Origin: Rhodospirillaceae bacterium
GTDB taxonomy: Bacteria; Pseudomonadota; Alphaproteobacteria; UBA6615
NCBI GenBank assembly: GCA_018667335.1
Contig: JABIVD010000008.1
Location: 1-37,285 of the forward strand
DNA: 37,285 nt
Direction: 5' to 3'
Each line of letters opens with the position of its first letter. Position 1 is the stretch's first letter. The notes beneath the pieces are model-generated. The model ran no database searches and had not been told where the DNA came from. It saw nothing but the letters and a program-made list of their open reading frames with translations. Positions 18,750 through 27,975 of the stretch are shown here, piece by piece. The position numbers were made by a program, and so were the translations under genes.

Positions 18750-19325
18750 TATATGGGTCGTGCCCGTGAGCTGCGCTTTGAGGCCCGCCAGGGCGGAATC
18801 CGGGTCCGCGACGAAGTGAACCAGACGCGCATTTTCCGGCCGCGCATAGCCCGCGGCCACCAGATCATCGATCAGTTCGCGCAGTCGGTCCCAGTGGCCA
18901 TCGGGATTGATCACCATGATGGGCTTGTCGTGGAGCCCGAGCTGACGCCAGGTCATGATCTCGAACAATTCCTCGAGCGTACCGAGACCGCCGGGTAGGA
19001 CGATGAAGGCATCGGAGAGTTCCGCCATGCGGGCCTTGCGCACGTGCATGCTGGGGACCACTTCCAGGTTCGTGACGTCGTGATGGCCATGTTCACGCTG
19101 CAGCAGGAAATCAGGGATCACCCCCGTCACCACGCCGCCCGCTTCCAGGACCGCATTGGCGACGGCGCCCATGACGCCCACGCGGCCGCCGCCATAGACC
19201 AGCTGAATCTGGTTGGCCGCCATTTTCCGGCCCAAATCACGGGCAAGATCACGGTGGGCGGCCGGGCCGTTGTCTGACGATCCGCAATAAACGCATATGG
19301 ATTTGAGTGGTGAGCTGTTGGTCAC
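18732..19325 (-). CDS. LOG family protein (nucleoside 5'-monophosphate phosphoribohydrolase)
   Basis: A 197-aa LOG-family protein, long misannotated as lysine decarboxylase. Such enzymes split the N-glycosidic bond of nucleoside monophosphates (cytokinin nucleotides or AMP) to base plus ribose 5-phosphate. Both hallmark motifs are present: GGGRVGVMG (residues 45-53) and PGGLGTLEE (111-119). The start is GTG 19325 with AGGA about 10 bases upstream on the minus strand. It is divergent from the LysM gene (89 bases between starts) and convergent with the 456-aa gene. The exact nucleotide substrate is unknown. Confidence 0.9.
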   Translation of the reverse strand: MTNSSPLKSICVYCGSSDNGPAAHRDLARDLGRKMAANQIQLVYGGGRVGVMGAVANAVLEAGGVVTGVIPDFLLQREHGHHDVTNLEVVPSMHVRKARMAELSDAFIVLPGGLGTLEELFEIMTWRQLGLHDKPIMVINPDGHWDRLRELIDDLVAAGYARPENARLVHFVADPDSALAGLKAQLTGTTHIETGRL

Positions 19326-19414
19326 GGTTTAACTATCCTGTCCGGTGTCGTTTGCGTTGAATCCGGTGCCGTAATACGCTGTTCATATAACAGGAATCTT
19401 GCAGGACAGGGCCT

Positions 19415-20353
19415 TTGAACCGTTCACTTCTCTTTGGTGGAATTGGCGCGCTTGCGCTGGCGATCATTGTCGGCGCGTGGTTGTTTTTCCGACCGGCGGA
19501 ACCCGCTCCGCCGGTGGTGGAGACCCCGAGTACCAGTGATGAGCCGAAAGCCGGCGTCGTCGCTTCCGAAGAACCCATGCGGCCGGACTTCGATGTCGTG
19601 CGGGTGGACAAGGATGGAAACGTGGTGATCGCCGGGCGCGGGACGCCAGGCTGTACGATCATCATACGCGATGGCGAGACCGAAATTGGCCGCACGTCGG
19701 TGGACCGAGCCGGCGAGTGGGTGCTTGTCCCTGACGATGCGATGGCACCTGGAGCGCGCGAACTGACGTTGGTTGCCGAGTGTGAGGGTGCCGAGCCCCT
19801 GGCCGCGGATCGTGTGGTGGCCGTGGTTGTGCCTGAACGCACCGGCAAAGCCTTGGCGGTGGCGGTGCCGCGCGATGGTGATGTGCAGGTTTTGCAGCGG
19901 CCCGGCCCGGCCGCCGCAGTCGACAAGATCGACTATGACGAGGCGGGCCGTACTACCCTATCGGGCATGGCGGCACCGAACAGTACGGTGCGTATCTATC
20001 TGGACAACAAGCTGGTCGGCACCACCCAGGCCGATGGTGACGGCGCTTGGTCACTGACGCTGGAGCGGGAAATCCCGACCGGCAACTATACGCTGCGGGT
20101 GGACCAGGTTCATCCCGACGGTACCGTGTTGGCGCGTTCCGAGCTGCCGTTCGCACGCAGCGAGCCTGTGGCCGATCTGCCGCCGGGTCGGGTTGCGATT
20201 ATTCAGCCGGGTGACCATCTCTGGAAGATCGCGCGTCAGCGCTATGGCTCCGGCTTTCAGTTCACGCTCATCTACGAGGCGAACAAGGATCAGATCCGCG
20301 ATCCGGACCTGATCTATCCCGGGCAAATTTTCACGTTGCCCGCCGAAAAGTAG
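19415..20353 (+). CDS. Membrane-anchored LysM peptidoglycan-binding protein
   Basis: A 312-aa envelope protein: N-terminal membrane anchor (residues ~4-26, LLFGGIGALALAIIVGAWLFF), a Pro-rich linker, two Ig-like beta repeats (around residues 55-115, VDKDGNVVIAGRGTPG, and 165-215, AGRTTLSGMAAPNSTVRIYLDN) and a C-terminal LysM domain (IIQPGDHLWKIARQRYGSG..IYPGQIFTLP) that should bind peptidoglycan. The start is TTG 19415; an AGGAC-type site precedes it and the residues after it form a normal anchor. This domain arrangement is common in alphaproteobacteria and often called a LysM peptidoglycan-binding domain protein; the precise role is unknown. It converges on the RND pump operon with a 12-base gap. 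Confidence 0.88.
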   Translation: MNRSLLFGGIGALALAIIVGAWLFFRPAEPAPPVVETPSTSDEPKAGVVASEEPMRPDFDVVRVDKDGNVVIAGRGTPGCTIIIRDGETEIGRTSVDRAGEWVLVPDDAMAPGARELTLVAECEGAEPLAADRVVAVVVPERTGKALAVAVPRDGDVQVLQRPGPAAAVDKIDYDEAGRTTLSGMAAPNSTVRIYLDNKLVGTTQADGDGAWSLTLEREIPTGNYTLRVDQVHPDGTVLARSELPFARSEPVADLPPGRVAIIQPGDHLWKIARQRYGSGFQFTLIYEANKDQIRDPDLIYPGQIFTLPAEK

Positions 20354-20376
20354 ACCGTCCGCAAACTAGGCGGTCT
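20352..20376. terminator. Possible bidirectional terminator hairpin between convergent genes
   Basis: AGACCGTCC (20352-20360) can pair with GGCGGTCT (20369-20376) with one bulged T, loop GCAAACTA. It spans the 12-base gap between the convergent LysM and RND genes. There is no clear T run on either side, so termination is only plausible. Confidence 0.35.
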
Positions 20377-23300
20377 GAGAGGCGGGTGTCGCCTCCCGGC
20401 GCGCCTGTCGTCGGGCGACAAAATTCTCTCGCAACATCAACGCGCTTGGCGTGATCACCAGGGTCAGAACCGTGGCAAAGGTCAGGCCTGCGACAATCGC
20501 GGTCGAGAGCTGGACCCACCATTGCGTCGACGGCGCCCCCTGACTGATCTCGCGGGTGACGAAGTCGATGTTGATCTGCAGGACCATGGGCAACAGGCCC
20601 AGGACCGTCGTCACGGTCGTCAGGAGGACTGGTCGCAAACGCTGCGCGCCGGTCATCAGGATTGCATCGAGGGGGCTCGCGACCTGTTTTCGCAATCTGT
20701 CGAATGTGTCGATCAGCACGATGTTGTTGTTCACGACAATGCCGGCGAGCGCGATCACCCCGATGCCGCTCATGACGATGCCGAAGGGTTGGCCGACGAT
20801 CAGAAGCCCCAGCATGACGCCGACCGTGGACATGATGACGGCCGAGAGAATCAGGAAGGCCGAATAGAAGCTGTTGAACTGGGTGACGAGGATAATCGCC
20901 ATCAGGAACAGTGCCACCCCGAATGCCTTTTGCAGGAACGCCTGCGCGGCCTTCTGTTCCTCGTCCTCGCCCCTGAATTCCACCTCGACGCGGGGGTCGA
21001 GGCCTGCCCCGGGCAGCCAGGCGCGAATCTGTCTGACCATGTCGTCGGCGAGGACGCCGGGGAGCACGTCCGCTCGCACCGTCATCACACGGACCGCATC
21101 GACCCGGCTGAGCTGGCCAGTGCGCGGTTTGGCGACCCGCTCGACGAAGTTGCTGATCGGCACCTGCCCCTCGGATGTTTGCAGGCGGATCTCATCGAGC
21201 TGGTCGATCGTGCGGTCGTTGTAGGGGTAGCGCGCCACGATATCGATTTCGTCGTCGCTGTCGTCGGGCCGGTAGTCGGTGATCTTCATGCCGTTGGTGA
21301 CGAATTTGACCGCGTTGCCGACCATGGCGACGTCGGCGCCGAACTTTGCGGCCTCGGCGCGGTCGACGTTGATCTCCCATTCGATGCCGGGCAGGGGGCG
21401 GCTGTCTTCTACATCCTTAAGGCCGACCAGCGTGTCGACGAAGGCGCGCACCTTTGCCACTTCGGCTTCCAGCAGATCGGGATTGCGTGAACTCAATTGT
21501 ACCTGGACCGGTTTCCCGACCGGGGGACCCGATTCCTGCTTGCGGGTTTCGACCAGAATGCCGGCGAGATCGCCAGACCTGGAGATGATGTCCGCGAGGA
21601 TCACGTCCGCGGGGCGGCGCTGGTCCCAGTCGGCGAATTCCACGCTGATCGTGCCGATCACGTCTTCGGCGACGTCTTCCTGCTGCTGGTCCGGGTTGCC
21701 GGACAGGGAGTAGACGGAATCGAACTCCCCGCGTTCGGCCTGGAGTTCGAGGATACGATCCTCGACTTCGCCCACGAGCGAGGCCTTCTCTTCGACCGAC
21801 AGGTTTCCCCGGGCATGAATCTGTACGGCAGCCTGTTCCGGCTCGACGCTGGGGAAGAACTCGACGCCCTTGCCGAGCGCCCCATACAGAACCCACGAAC
21901 CGATGAGGGTGGCAAACGCTATGGAGATGATGATGCCTGGGCGGCCCAGCGCGCCACGCAGGATGCGGACATAGGCGGCTGTGATGCCTGTCAGGGCGGC
22001 GAGATCAACAGGGTTGTCGTCACCATCAGAGGCCTTTGGTTGGGTGCCGCTCGGTCCCATCGGCCGGGATAGATTGCGTTCGACGATGGCAGCGAGGCGT
22101 CGGCCGATCCACCAGCCGCCGAGAGCGCCTCCTCCTCCGAACAGAACTTTAGCCAGTAATAGCGCGGAAGCCTCGGTGTTACCGCTGAAGACCGTCGTGA
22201 AGATCCCGTTGCCAATGGAGGTGCCGATGATCGCACCGAGGACCGCGGCACCGATCAGGATGAAATAGCGCGACACGATCGCGAAATTTGCACCCAGCAC
22301 GGGCACAAACAGCAGCGCCATCGCCAAGGATGCCGTCAACGTCGCGACGAGTGTGATCGGCAGGAACTTCATGAATTCACCGACGATACCCGGCCAGAAC
22401 AGCAGAGGTGCGAAGGCTGCCAGTGTGGTCGCAGTCGAGGTGATGATCGGCCATGCCATGCGCTTGGCGGCCATCCCGTAGGCGCGATCGGGTGGCTCAC
22501 CCTCGCGGATTTTACGGTCGGCATACTCGGTCACGACAATCGCGCCATCCACCAGCATCCCGACGGCCAGGATGAGCGAAAACAGGACGACGATATTCAC
22601 CGTCATACCGAGCGCATTGAGGACCAGGATCGCCGTCAGAAACGAGCCGGGAATGGCGACGGCAACCAGGATGCCAGATCGTAGTCCCAGCGCGCCCACG
22701 ACAGCGATCATGACAAGGAGAACCGCGCTCAGCACGTTGTTCTGGAGATCGCTCAGCATTGTGCGCACCTGCACGGACTTGTCCTGGGAAAAGTTGATCG
22801 TGACGGAGTCCGGCCATTCCGTACTTTCCGCGATCACGATGTCGCGGACCTGCTGGATGGTCTCGATAATGTTCGAGCCTGTCCGCTTGGAGATTTCGAG
22901 CGAGACCGCAGGCTGGCCGTTCACGCGGGCGACTGTATCGCGGTCACGGAATGTCCGGTACACGGAAGTCAGGTCGCGAAACGTTATCTTGGCGTTGTCG
23001 TTCACCTTTACGGGGAGGCTGAGGATGTCGTCCAGGTTCTCGATCAGCCCGGGCACCTTGATGGCGAAGCTTCCCTGGCCGGTGTCGATTGTCCCGGCCG
23101 CTACGAGCTGATTGGAGCGGGAGAGGAGCTCCAGCAGGGCGCCCAGGTCGACGTTGTAGCTTTCCAGGAGCTGCGGCTCGACGACGATCTCTACCAGCTC
23201 GTCACGGTCACCGCCGATCGTGGCCTCGAGCACTTCGGGGACGGCCTCGACCAAATCCTGCAGGTTGCGCGCCAGACGCATGAGCGTGCGTTCGGGGACG

Positions 23301-23737
23301 TTGCCCGAAAGCGTCACGACGAGGACCGGGAACAGGCTCAGATTGACTTCGTTGACGGTCGGCTCGTCGGTGTCGTCGGGCAGATCGGGGCGGACGAGGT
23401 CGACCTTCTCTCGGACATCGTCGATCGCGGTGTCGGGGTTGAAGCCGGCCTCGAATTCGAGCACCACATTGCCGCCGCCAAGATAGGACGTGGCGCGTAA
23501 TTCCTTGACGCCCTCGATCGAGCGCATTTCGGCTTCTATCGGGCGCACAAGCAGGCGCTCGGAATCTTCCGGCGATATCCCCTCATGAAACATGGACACG
23601 TAGATGATCGGGATATTGACGTCGGGCTCGGCCTCTTTCGGGATCGCGATAAACGAGAACGCGCCCGCGACGAGCAGGAGCAGGAGAGTCGCGAGGACCG
23701 TCCGTGATCGATTGAGCCCGGCGTCGATGAGGCTCAT
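20366..23737 (-). CDS. RND efflux transporter permease (AcrB family)
   Basis: The inner-membrane proton-driven pump of a tripartite RND efflux system, 1123 aa, longer than the usual ~1030-1050. It has 12 predicted membrane helices with two large periplasmic loops. In helix 4 the AcrB proton-relay pair DD is reduced to DG (GMLVDGAIVV, D397-G398). Helix 10-11 shows GIVVNNNIVLIDTFDR and the repeat RLRPVLLTTVTTVLGLLPM. About 70-80 extra residues with two more hydrophobic stretches (YFILIGAAVLGAIIGTSIGN and an Ala/Gly-rich one, GGGGALGGWWIG) follow helix 6 before the second half. Its ATG overlaps the end of the fusion-protein gene by four bases (ATGA), showing translational coupling. No outer-membrane channel gene is present, so a shared one is likely. 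Substrates are unknown. Confidence 0.93.
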   Translation of the reverse strand: MSLIDAGLNRSRTVLATLLLLLVAGAFSFIAIPKEAEPDVNIPIIYVSMFHEGISPEDSERLLVRPIEAEMRSIEGVKELRATSYLGGGNVVLEFEAGFNPDTAIDDVREKVDLVRPDLPDDTDEPTVNEVNLSLFPVLVVTLSGNVPERTLMRLARNLQDLVEAVPEVLEATIGGDRDELVEIVVEPQLLESYNVDLGALLELLSRSNQLVAAGTIDTGQGSFAIKVPGLIENLDDILSLPVKVNDNAKITFRDLTSVYRTFRDRDTVARVNGQPAVSLEISKRTGSNIIETIQQVRDIVIAESTEWPDSVTINFSQDKSVQVRTMLSDLQNNVLSAVLLVMIAVVGALGLRSGILVAVAIPGSFLTAILVLNALGMTVNIVVLFSLILAVGMLVDGAIVVTEYADRKIREGEPPDRAYGMAAKRMAWPIITSTATTLAAFAPLLFWPGIVGEFMKFLPITLVATLTASLAMALLFVPVLGANFAIVSRYFILIGAAVLGAIIGTSIGNGIFTTVFSGNTEASALLLAKVLFGGGGALGGWWIGRRLAAIVERNLSRPMGPSGTQPKASDGDDNPVDLAALTGITAAYVRILRGALGRPGIIISIAFATLIGSWVLYGALGKGVEFFPSVEPEQAAVQIHARGNLSVEEKASLVGEVEDRILELQAERGEFDSVYSLSGNPDQQQEDVAEDVIGTISVEFADWDQRRPADVILADIISRSGDLAGILVETRKQESGPPVGKPVQVQLSSRNPDLLEAEVAKVRAFVDTLVGLKDVEDSRPLPGIEWEINVDRAEAAKFGADVAMVGNAVKFVTNGMKITDYRPDDSDDEIDIVARYPYNDRTIDQLDEIRLQTSEGQVPISNFVERVAKPRTGQLSRVDAVRVMTVRADVLPGVLADDMVRQIRAWLPGAGLDPRVEVEFRGEDEEQKAAQAFLQKAFGVALFLMAIILVTQFNSFYSAFLILSAVIMSTVGVMLGLLIVGQPFGIVMSGIGVIALAGIVVNNNIVLIDTFDRLRKQVASPLDAILMTGAQRLRPVLLTTVTTVLGLLPMVLQINIDFVTREISQGAPSTQWWVQLSTAIVAGLTFATVLTLVITPSALMLRENFVARRQARREATPASQTA

Positions 23738-24852
23738 ATATTGTCCGCTTTCACAATGCGTGCGCTGACCGCGAACGGCTCCACGCGCTCCCCATCGAGG
23801 ACGAACTCCTGGCCGACCGTGATGAGCCGGATCGATTCGGGCAGCCCGCCGAGCCAGACACCATCCGGCTCATCGGCAATAATCTCGACGGGCCGGAAGG
23901 AAACCAGATTGTCAGCCGTTACGATTTTCACACCGATCACGCCGTCATCGTTGAGGGTGAGGGTCGAGGGCGTGACGAAATGTGCCGCGGACTCGCTGAC
24001 CGGAACCTCGATTTTGGCCGTGAGCCCGGCGCGGATGGCGACGTCTGCGTTGTGAACCTCAAGTTCGATGCGATAGGTCCGCGTGCTCGGCTCGGCGACC
24101 GGTGCAACGAAGCGGATGATGCCATCGCGCTCCGTTCCGTCTATCAGCCGAACAATGCCGGGCATGCCCTCGTGGAGGCTGTTGACCTGGCGCTCACTGA
24201 CATTCCCGACGACGAGAAGGGGGTCTAGGTCCACCACGGTCGCCGTGATGTCTCCGACGGCGACATAGTCGCCCAACTCGATATGGCCGGAATCGATCAT
24301 CCCGTCGAACGGTGCGCGAAACGTGGTGCGCGCGATATCGATTTCCATCTGTTCGACAACGGCGCGTGCGCCATCCAACCGGGCCTGGGCCGCGGCTTCG
24401 TCGGTTTCCGACCGGAAACCCTTCTCTTTCAGCGATTGTGCCGCCTTGTACTCGATTTCGCGCTGCCGCAGCGAAGCCTTTGCTTCGGCGAGCTTCGCGC
24501 CGCGATCGTCGAGGTGCAGGCGTGCAATTGGAGCACCCTTTTCGACGGTATCGCCGCGCTCGCGCAGCAACTGGCGCACTTGTCCATAGGTCTGGGCGCG
24601 GATCTGCACCGTGCGGGAGGCCTCGGTGCGCCCGGTGACGTCGACCCGCTCGGAGCGCATTACCGCTTTAAGGTCTGCCACGCGAACCTGCATCGGTAGG
24701 CGGGCAGTTTGTTTGAGTGGAGCGGATGCCACGTTGCTATTGGCAGCACCTGGGCCCGCGTCTGCGGCATCGTCGGTTCCGAACTGGCCCGACGCGATCC
24801 AGCCGATGCCAAGGACCGCGAGGATAAGGGCGGTGATGATTGATCTGCGCAT
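23734..24852 (-). CDS. RND periplasmic adaptor (membrane fusion protein)
   Basis: A 372-aa HlyD/AcrA-type adaptor linking the RND pump to an outer-membrane channel. It has an N-terminal signal/anchor (ITALILAVLGIGWIASGQF), a biotinyl-lipoyl half motif (VQIRAQTYGQVRQLLRERGDTV), a short coiled-coil hairpin (AKLAEAKASLRQREIEYKAAQSLKEKG), the second lipoyl half (TTFRAPFDGMIDSGHIELGDYV) and beta-barrel plus membrane-proximal domains. A good ribosome site (AGGAAC) precedes ATG 24852. It starts 14 bases after the padR stop and overlaps the pump gene by four bases. Confidence 0.93.
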   Translation of the reverse strand: MRRSIITALILAVLGIGWIASGQFGTDDAADAGPGAANSNVASAPLKQTARLPMQVRVADLKAVMRSERVDVTGRTEASRTVQIRAQTYGQVRQLLRERGDTVEKGAPIARLHLDDRGAKLAEAKASLRQREIEYKAAQSLKEKGFRSETDEAAAQARLDGARAVVEQMEIDIARTTFRAPFDGMIDSGHIELGDYVAVGDITATVVDLDPLLVVGNVSERQVNSLHEGMPGIVRLIDGTERDGIIRFVAPVAEPSTRTYRIELEVHNADVAIRAGLTAKIEVPVSESAAHFVTPSTLTLNDDGVIGVKIVTADNLVSFRPVEIIADEPDGVWLGGLPESIRLITVGQEFVLDGERVEPFAVSARIVKADNI

Positions 24853-24866
24853 CGCTTTGTTCCTGG

Positions 24867-25412
24867 CTATTCCGCGACGGCGCGCGACGGCACCAGGGCG
24901 GCGGCGACGAGTTGGTGGCGATTGTCCTCGATATAGTCCGCCATGGCCCGTTGCACGGTGGCGGCGAACCCGTTGACGAACGCCTCACCAGCACTTTCAA
25001 AACCACCATTGGTGCGCGCCTCGATCCGCGTCAGGCTGGCTTGAATCTCCCCCATGCGCGCATCGATCATCGAGTTGATGACGGATGGTGGCAGGATATC
25101 GGCAAACAACATTCGGAACAGGAAGTCTGATCGCACACGATCTGCATCCGTTGGGTCCTGTAACGCATTGAGCAATGTGAGGTGGCCGTCGGAGGTTAGC
25201 CTGTAGATTTTTTTGTCGGGGCGGCCTTCCTGGGCGAGCTCGGTCACCGAGACCATACCGTCTTCGCGCAGGCGCGACAGGGCCGGGTAGATGGAGCTGA
25301 ATCCGATGTCCTGGATGTGCCCGAACGGGCCTTCCTCCACGGATTTGCGGATTTCATAGCCTGATGCCTCACCCTGGCTTAACACGGCCAAACAAACGGT
25401 CTTCGCGTCCAT
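24867..25412 (-). CDS. PadR family transcriptional regulator
   Basis: A PadR-type winged-helix repressor of ~181 aa. The N-terminal DNA-binding domain reads LAVLSQGEASGYEIRKSVE, then SSIYPALSRLREDGMVSVTE and GRPDKKIYRLTSDG, all typical. The C-terminal part is helical and gives dimerisation and ligand sensing. ATG 25412 (MDAKTVCLAVLSQGE) is chosen because it matches the family's usual start; the frame stays open to 25475, but that would include operator DNA. It is the first gene of the operon with the adaptor and RND pump, and a perfect palindrome covers its -10 element, so it most likely represses itself and the pump until an inducer binds. Confidence 0.9.
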   Translation of the reverse strand: MDAKTVCLAVLSQGEASGYEIRKSVEEGPFGHIQDIGFSSIYPALSRLREDGMVSVTELAQEGRPDKKIYRLTSDGHLTLLNALQDPTDADRVRSDFLFRMLFADILPPSVINSMIDARMGEIQASLTRIEARTNGGFESAGEAFVNGFAATVQRAMADYIEDNRHQLVAAALVPSRAVAE

Positions 25413-25450
25413 CACAGATCTCGATATGTCACTTATGCCGGACAGGACAA

Positions 25451-25485
25451 TCTCATATGATATGAGACAAGACAATATATATCAA
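25451..25485 (-). promoter_or_regulatory. Promoter and palindromic operator of the padR-RND operon
   Basis: On the minus strand TTGATA (-35, 25485-25480) and TATCAT (-10, 25462-25457) are 17 bases apart, an ideal sigma-70 spacing. The -10 lies inside a perfect 17-bp palindrome, TCTCATATGATATGAGA (25451-25467). A dimeric repressor bound there would exclude RNA polymerase. PadR itself is the obvious candidate. Confidence 0.75.
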
Positions 25486-25575
25486 AATGTAATGATAGGC
25501 GCGATTCGCCAATTCCTGGAGAAGCGAATGCCTATCCAGCCGACGGGGGAGCGGTTGTGCGGTGGTGATGGGGGT

Positions 25576-25602
25576 CGCGCCTTGCGTTCCCGGAGAGGCG
25601 CG
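25576..25602 (-). terminator. Weak hairpin after the sensor kinase gene
   Basis: CGCGCCT (25576-25582) pairs with AGGCGCG (25596-25602) around a 13-base loop, just after the kinase stop on the minus strand. There is no T run, so a terminator role is uncertain. Confidence 0.25.
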
Positions 25603-25605
25603 GGA

Positions 25606-27924
25606 TCAGGGCGTGGAGCGTGACAGGAGGCTATCTACCTCTGCAAGCAGGTCTTTCCTGGCATAGGGCTTGGTGAGTACATGCACCTCATCACCGCTCA
25701 TCCCATGATCCTCGATCGCGTTTTGGGAATAGCCGGTGGCAAACAGGACCTGTATTTCCGGTTGCAGGCGCAATGCTTCCTGCGCCACGTCCACACCGTT
25801 TATGCTGCCCGGTAACATTACGTCGCTGAACAGTAGATCAAATGCTTCTTCGGTCCGCAGGCATTCCAGCGCCTCGGCGCCGTTTCTCGCCTCGATCACC
25901 TCGAAACCATGCGTTCGCAGAATGTGCACGGGTATTGCCCGTAAATCCTCATCATCCTCAAGCACCAGAATACGCCCCGCACGCGATCGCGGCTCGGGCG
26001 CTTCTTCTTCCTTGGTGTCCGGCTTCAATGCCTGGAGCCCACGCGGCAAATAGAGCGCCACAGTGGTGCCATGACCGATCTCACTGGAGATCGTCATATG
26101 TCCCTCCGACTGCTTGGCAAATCCAAACACCATGCTGAGCCCAAGTCCGCTGCCTTCGCCCACGCCTTTCGTGGTGAAGAATGGCTCGATCACACTGTCC
26201 AGAATCTTCGGTTCGATACCCAAACCGGTATCGCGCACCGTGACTCTCAAATAATCGCCCGGTGACAGTTCCTCGTATTTTCCTGCCTCGACGTCGTCCA
26301 GAACTATATTTTCTGTTGCGATCGTCAGCCTTCCACTTTTGGGCATGGCATCGCGGGCATTGAGCGTCAGGTTGAGCAGCGCGTTCTCGAACTGATGGGC
26401 ATCGATCGTCGCCGTCCAGGCGTTCTCACCAAATTCGATCGCCAGGTCGATGTTCTCGCCAAGCGCGCGCTTCAGCATGTACTCGAAGCCCTCGATCAGT
26501 TCGACGACGTCCGTTGTCGTCGGTATCAGAACTTGCTGACGCGAGAATGACAGCAGGTGCTGGGTCAGCGATCCAGCGCGGTTGATTGCTTCGATCGCGG
26601 CGTGGATGTGGCGACGCGCCGGGTTGTTGGCGTCGAGTTCCAGTTGGGCATTTTCTGCATTGCCCAGCATGACGCCCAGAAGATTGTTGAAATCGTGCGC
26701 CACGCCGCCCGTCAACTGACCCACGGCTTCCATTTTCTGGGCCTGGTGGAGTTGCTGGAGGTTTTGGTTGAGTGCCTCCTCGCGCGCTTTCAGCTTTTGC
26801 GCCATGGCGTTGAACTCGTCGGTGAACGCGCCGAGACCATCCGACCCCTGCGTTTCGAGCATGAGGTCGAGGTCACCTTCGCTGACGCGTTTTGCAGCTT
26901 CGGCGAGAACGGAGAAGCGGCGCGACATTGTGTACTGCATGGCGATGGCAACGAATATTGCCGCCAGAACTCCTGTCGTTGCGACAACAATGAATATCTG
27001 CTGATTTCGATGACCTTCAGCGATTGTACGCTGTTCAATCACGGCGAAAATCTCGTTGATTTCTTCGTTGAGCAAGCCGATCTGGTTTTGCGCGACCAGA
27101 AACGCATCGGTTGCGATCTTGGTGACTTCCCTTTGGGACGTCCCCGTCAACTCCGCTTCCTCGGCATCGCGGTAGATGAACAGGGCCGCACGAATACTTC
27201 GTACGGAATTTTGAACCTCGTCGATGTCTTTGGCTGCTTGGGACAGATCTTCGCCGGCAAACAACGAATGAACCGGTGGCGCGGTCACCAACGGCAAATC
27301 GTCCAGAACCTTCCGCGCTTGCTGAATTGGTGATGTGACGCTTGAGAATTCGAACCCGGGTTGATCGAAAAAGCGCTGCAGTACGGATTCGGTGGCATTC
27401 AGCAGGTTGCTGATTTTCTGCAGACCCTCGGGAGAAAGGCCAATTCGCGAACCGGACGTGTAGAGGTAGATGAGCGCTTTCCGCAATTCCGCCAACTCTC
27501 GTTCGACGGCGTGCCTCAGTTCAATCGCTGTATCGGTCGGGCCATATTCAGCGATTTCGTCGAGATGAAGATTGAACGCGAGGCGTGCGCGATTTCCCGG
27601 GCGACGTCGTAAATCCGGGGACGGAAAATCATCGGACAAACTGGCGATCAGGTCGGTTTCGGCTTTCGTCAATCGGCTCAGGTTCTCGAGACCACTCGCG
27701 GCCGTGACGCGATCCTGGCTGTTGTATACGGCGAAAGCGAGTTCGGCCTCTGCGAGCAATGAGCCGAACTGTTCCAGGCCAACCTGCGTCGGCACCGTGA
27801 TGGACGAGCGGATCTCGATTGAGGTGGCCGTGCGGCTATCGTGTTGAATGGCCAGCGTGGCGACGATTGTTACCAATGCTGCGAGGACAAAAAACCCGGC
27901 ACGTATCTGATTGGTCAGGGACAT
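25606..27924 (-). CDS. Hybrid sensor histidine kinase with C-terminal receiver
   Basis: A 772-aa membrane-bound hybrid kinase. Order: membrane helix 1 (residues ~9-26), a large periplasmic, mainly helical sensor (~27-305), membrane helix 2 (~306-330), HAMP (~330-385), HisKA with the phospho-histidine in GGVAHDFNN (H410), HATPase (GLGLSMVFGFAKQSEG and preceding DTGLGIEP), and a receiver domain (~655-770) with LLFSDVMLPG (D701) and a conserved lysine in LTKPYARKD. This layout is typical of alphaproteobacterial hybrid kinases that hand phosphate to an external Hpt protein or regulator; none is encoded here. It lies 51 bases after the ethylbenzene-dehydrogenase-like gene on the same strand, suggesting that the secreted protein is linked with its signal. 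Confidence 0.93.
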   Translation of the reverse strand: MSLTNQIRAGFFVLAALVTIVATLAIQHDSRTATSIEIRSSITVPTQVGLEQFGSLLAEAELAFAVYNSQDRVTAASGLENLSRLTKAETDLIASLSDDFPSPDLRRRPGNRARLAFNLHLDEIAEYGPTDTAIELRHAVERELAELRKALIYLYTSGSRIGLSPEGLQKISNLLNATESVLQRFFDQPGFEFSSVTSPIQQARKVLDDLPLVTAPPVHSLFAGEDLSQAAKDIDEVQNSVRSIRAALFIYRDAEEAELTGTSQREVTKIATDAFLVAQNQIGLLNEEINEIFAVIEQRTIAEGHRNQQIFIVVATTGVLAAIFVAIAMQYTMSRRFSVLAEAAKRVSEGDLDLMLETQGSDGLGAFTDEFNAMAQKLKAREEALNQNLQQLHQAQKMEAVGQLTGGVAHDFNNLLGVMLGNAENAQLELDANNPARRHIHAAIEAINRAGSLTQHLLSFSRQQVLIPTTTDVVELIEGFEYMLKRALGENIDLAIEFGENAWTATIDAHQFENALLNLTLNARDAMPKSGRLTIATENIVLDDVEAGKYEELSPGDYLRVTVRDTGLGIEPKILDSVIEPFFTTKGVGEGSGLGLSMVFGFAKQSEGHMTISSEIGHGTTVALYLPRGLQALKPDTKEEEAPEPRSRAGRILVLEDDEDLRAIPVHILRTHGFEVIEARNGAEALECLRTEEAFDLLFSDVMLPGSINGVDVAQEALRLQPEIQVLFATGYSQNAIEDHGMSGDEVHVLTKPYARKDLLAEVDSLLSRSTP

Positions 27925-27975
27925 CGGAGAACCGATTTTGGGTGAGGGACTGTCGCACCAACTCGCGGCTGGCGG

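Noticed and set aside
20522-21490. 322-aa plus-strand open frame
   Set aside because: Antisense to the RND pump; composition (Asp/His/Gln-rich) is typical of a shadow.
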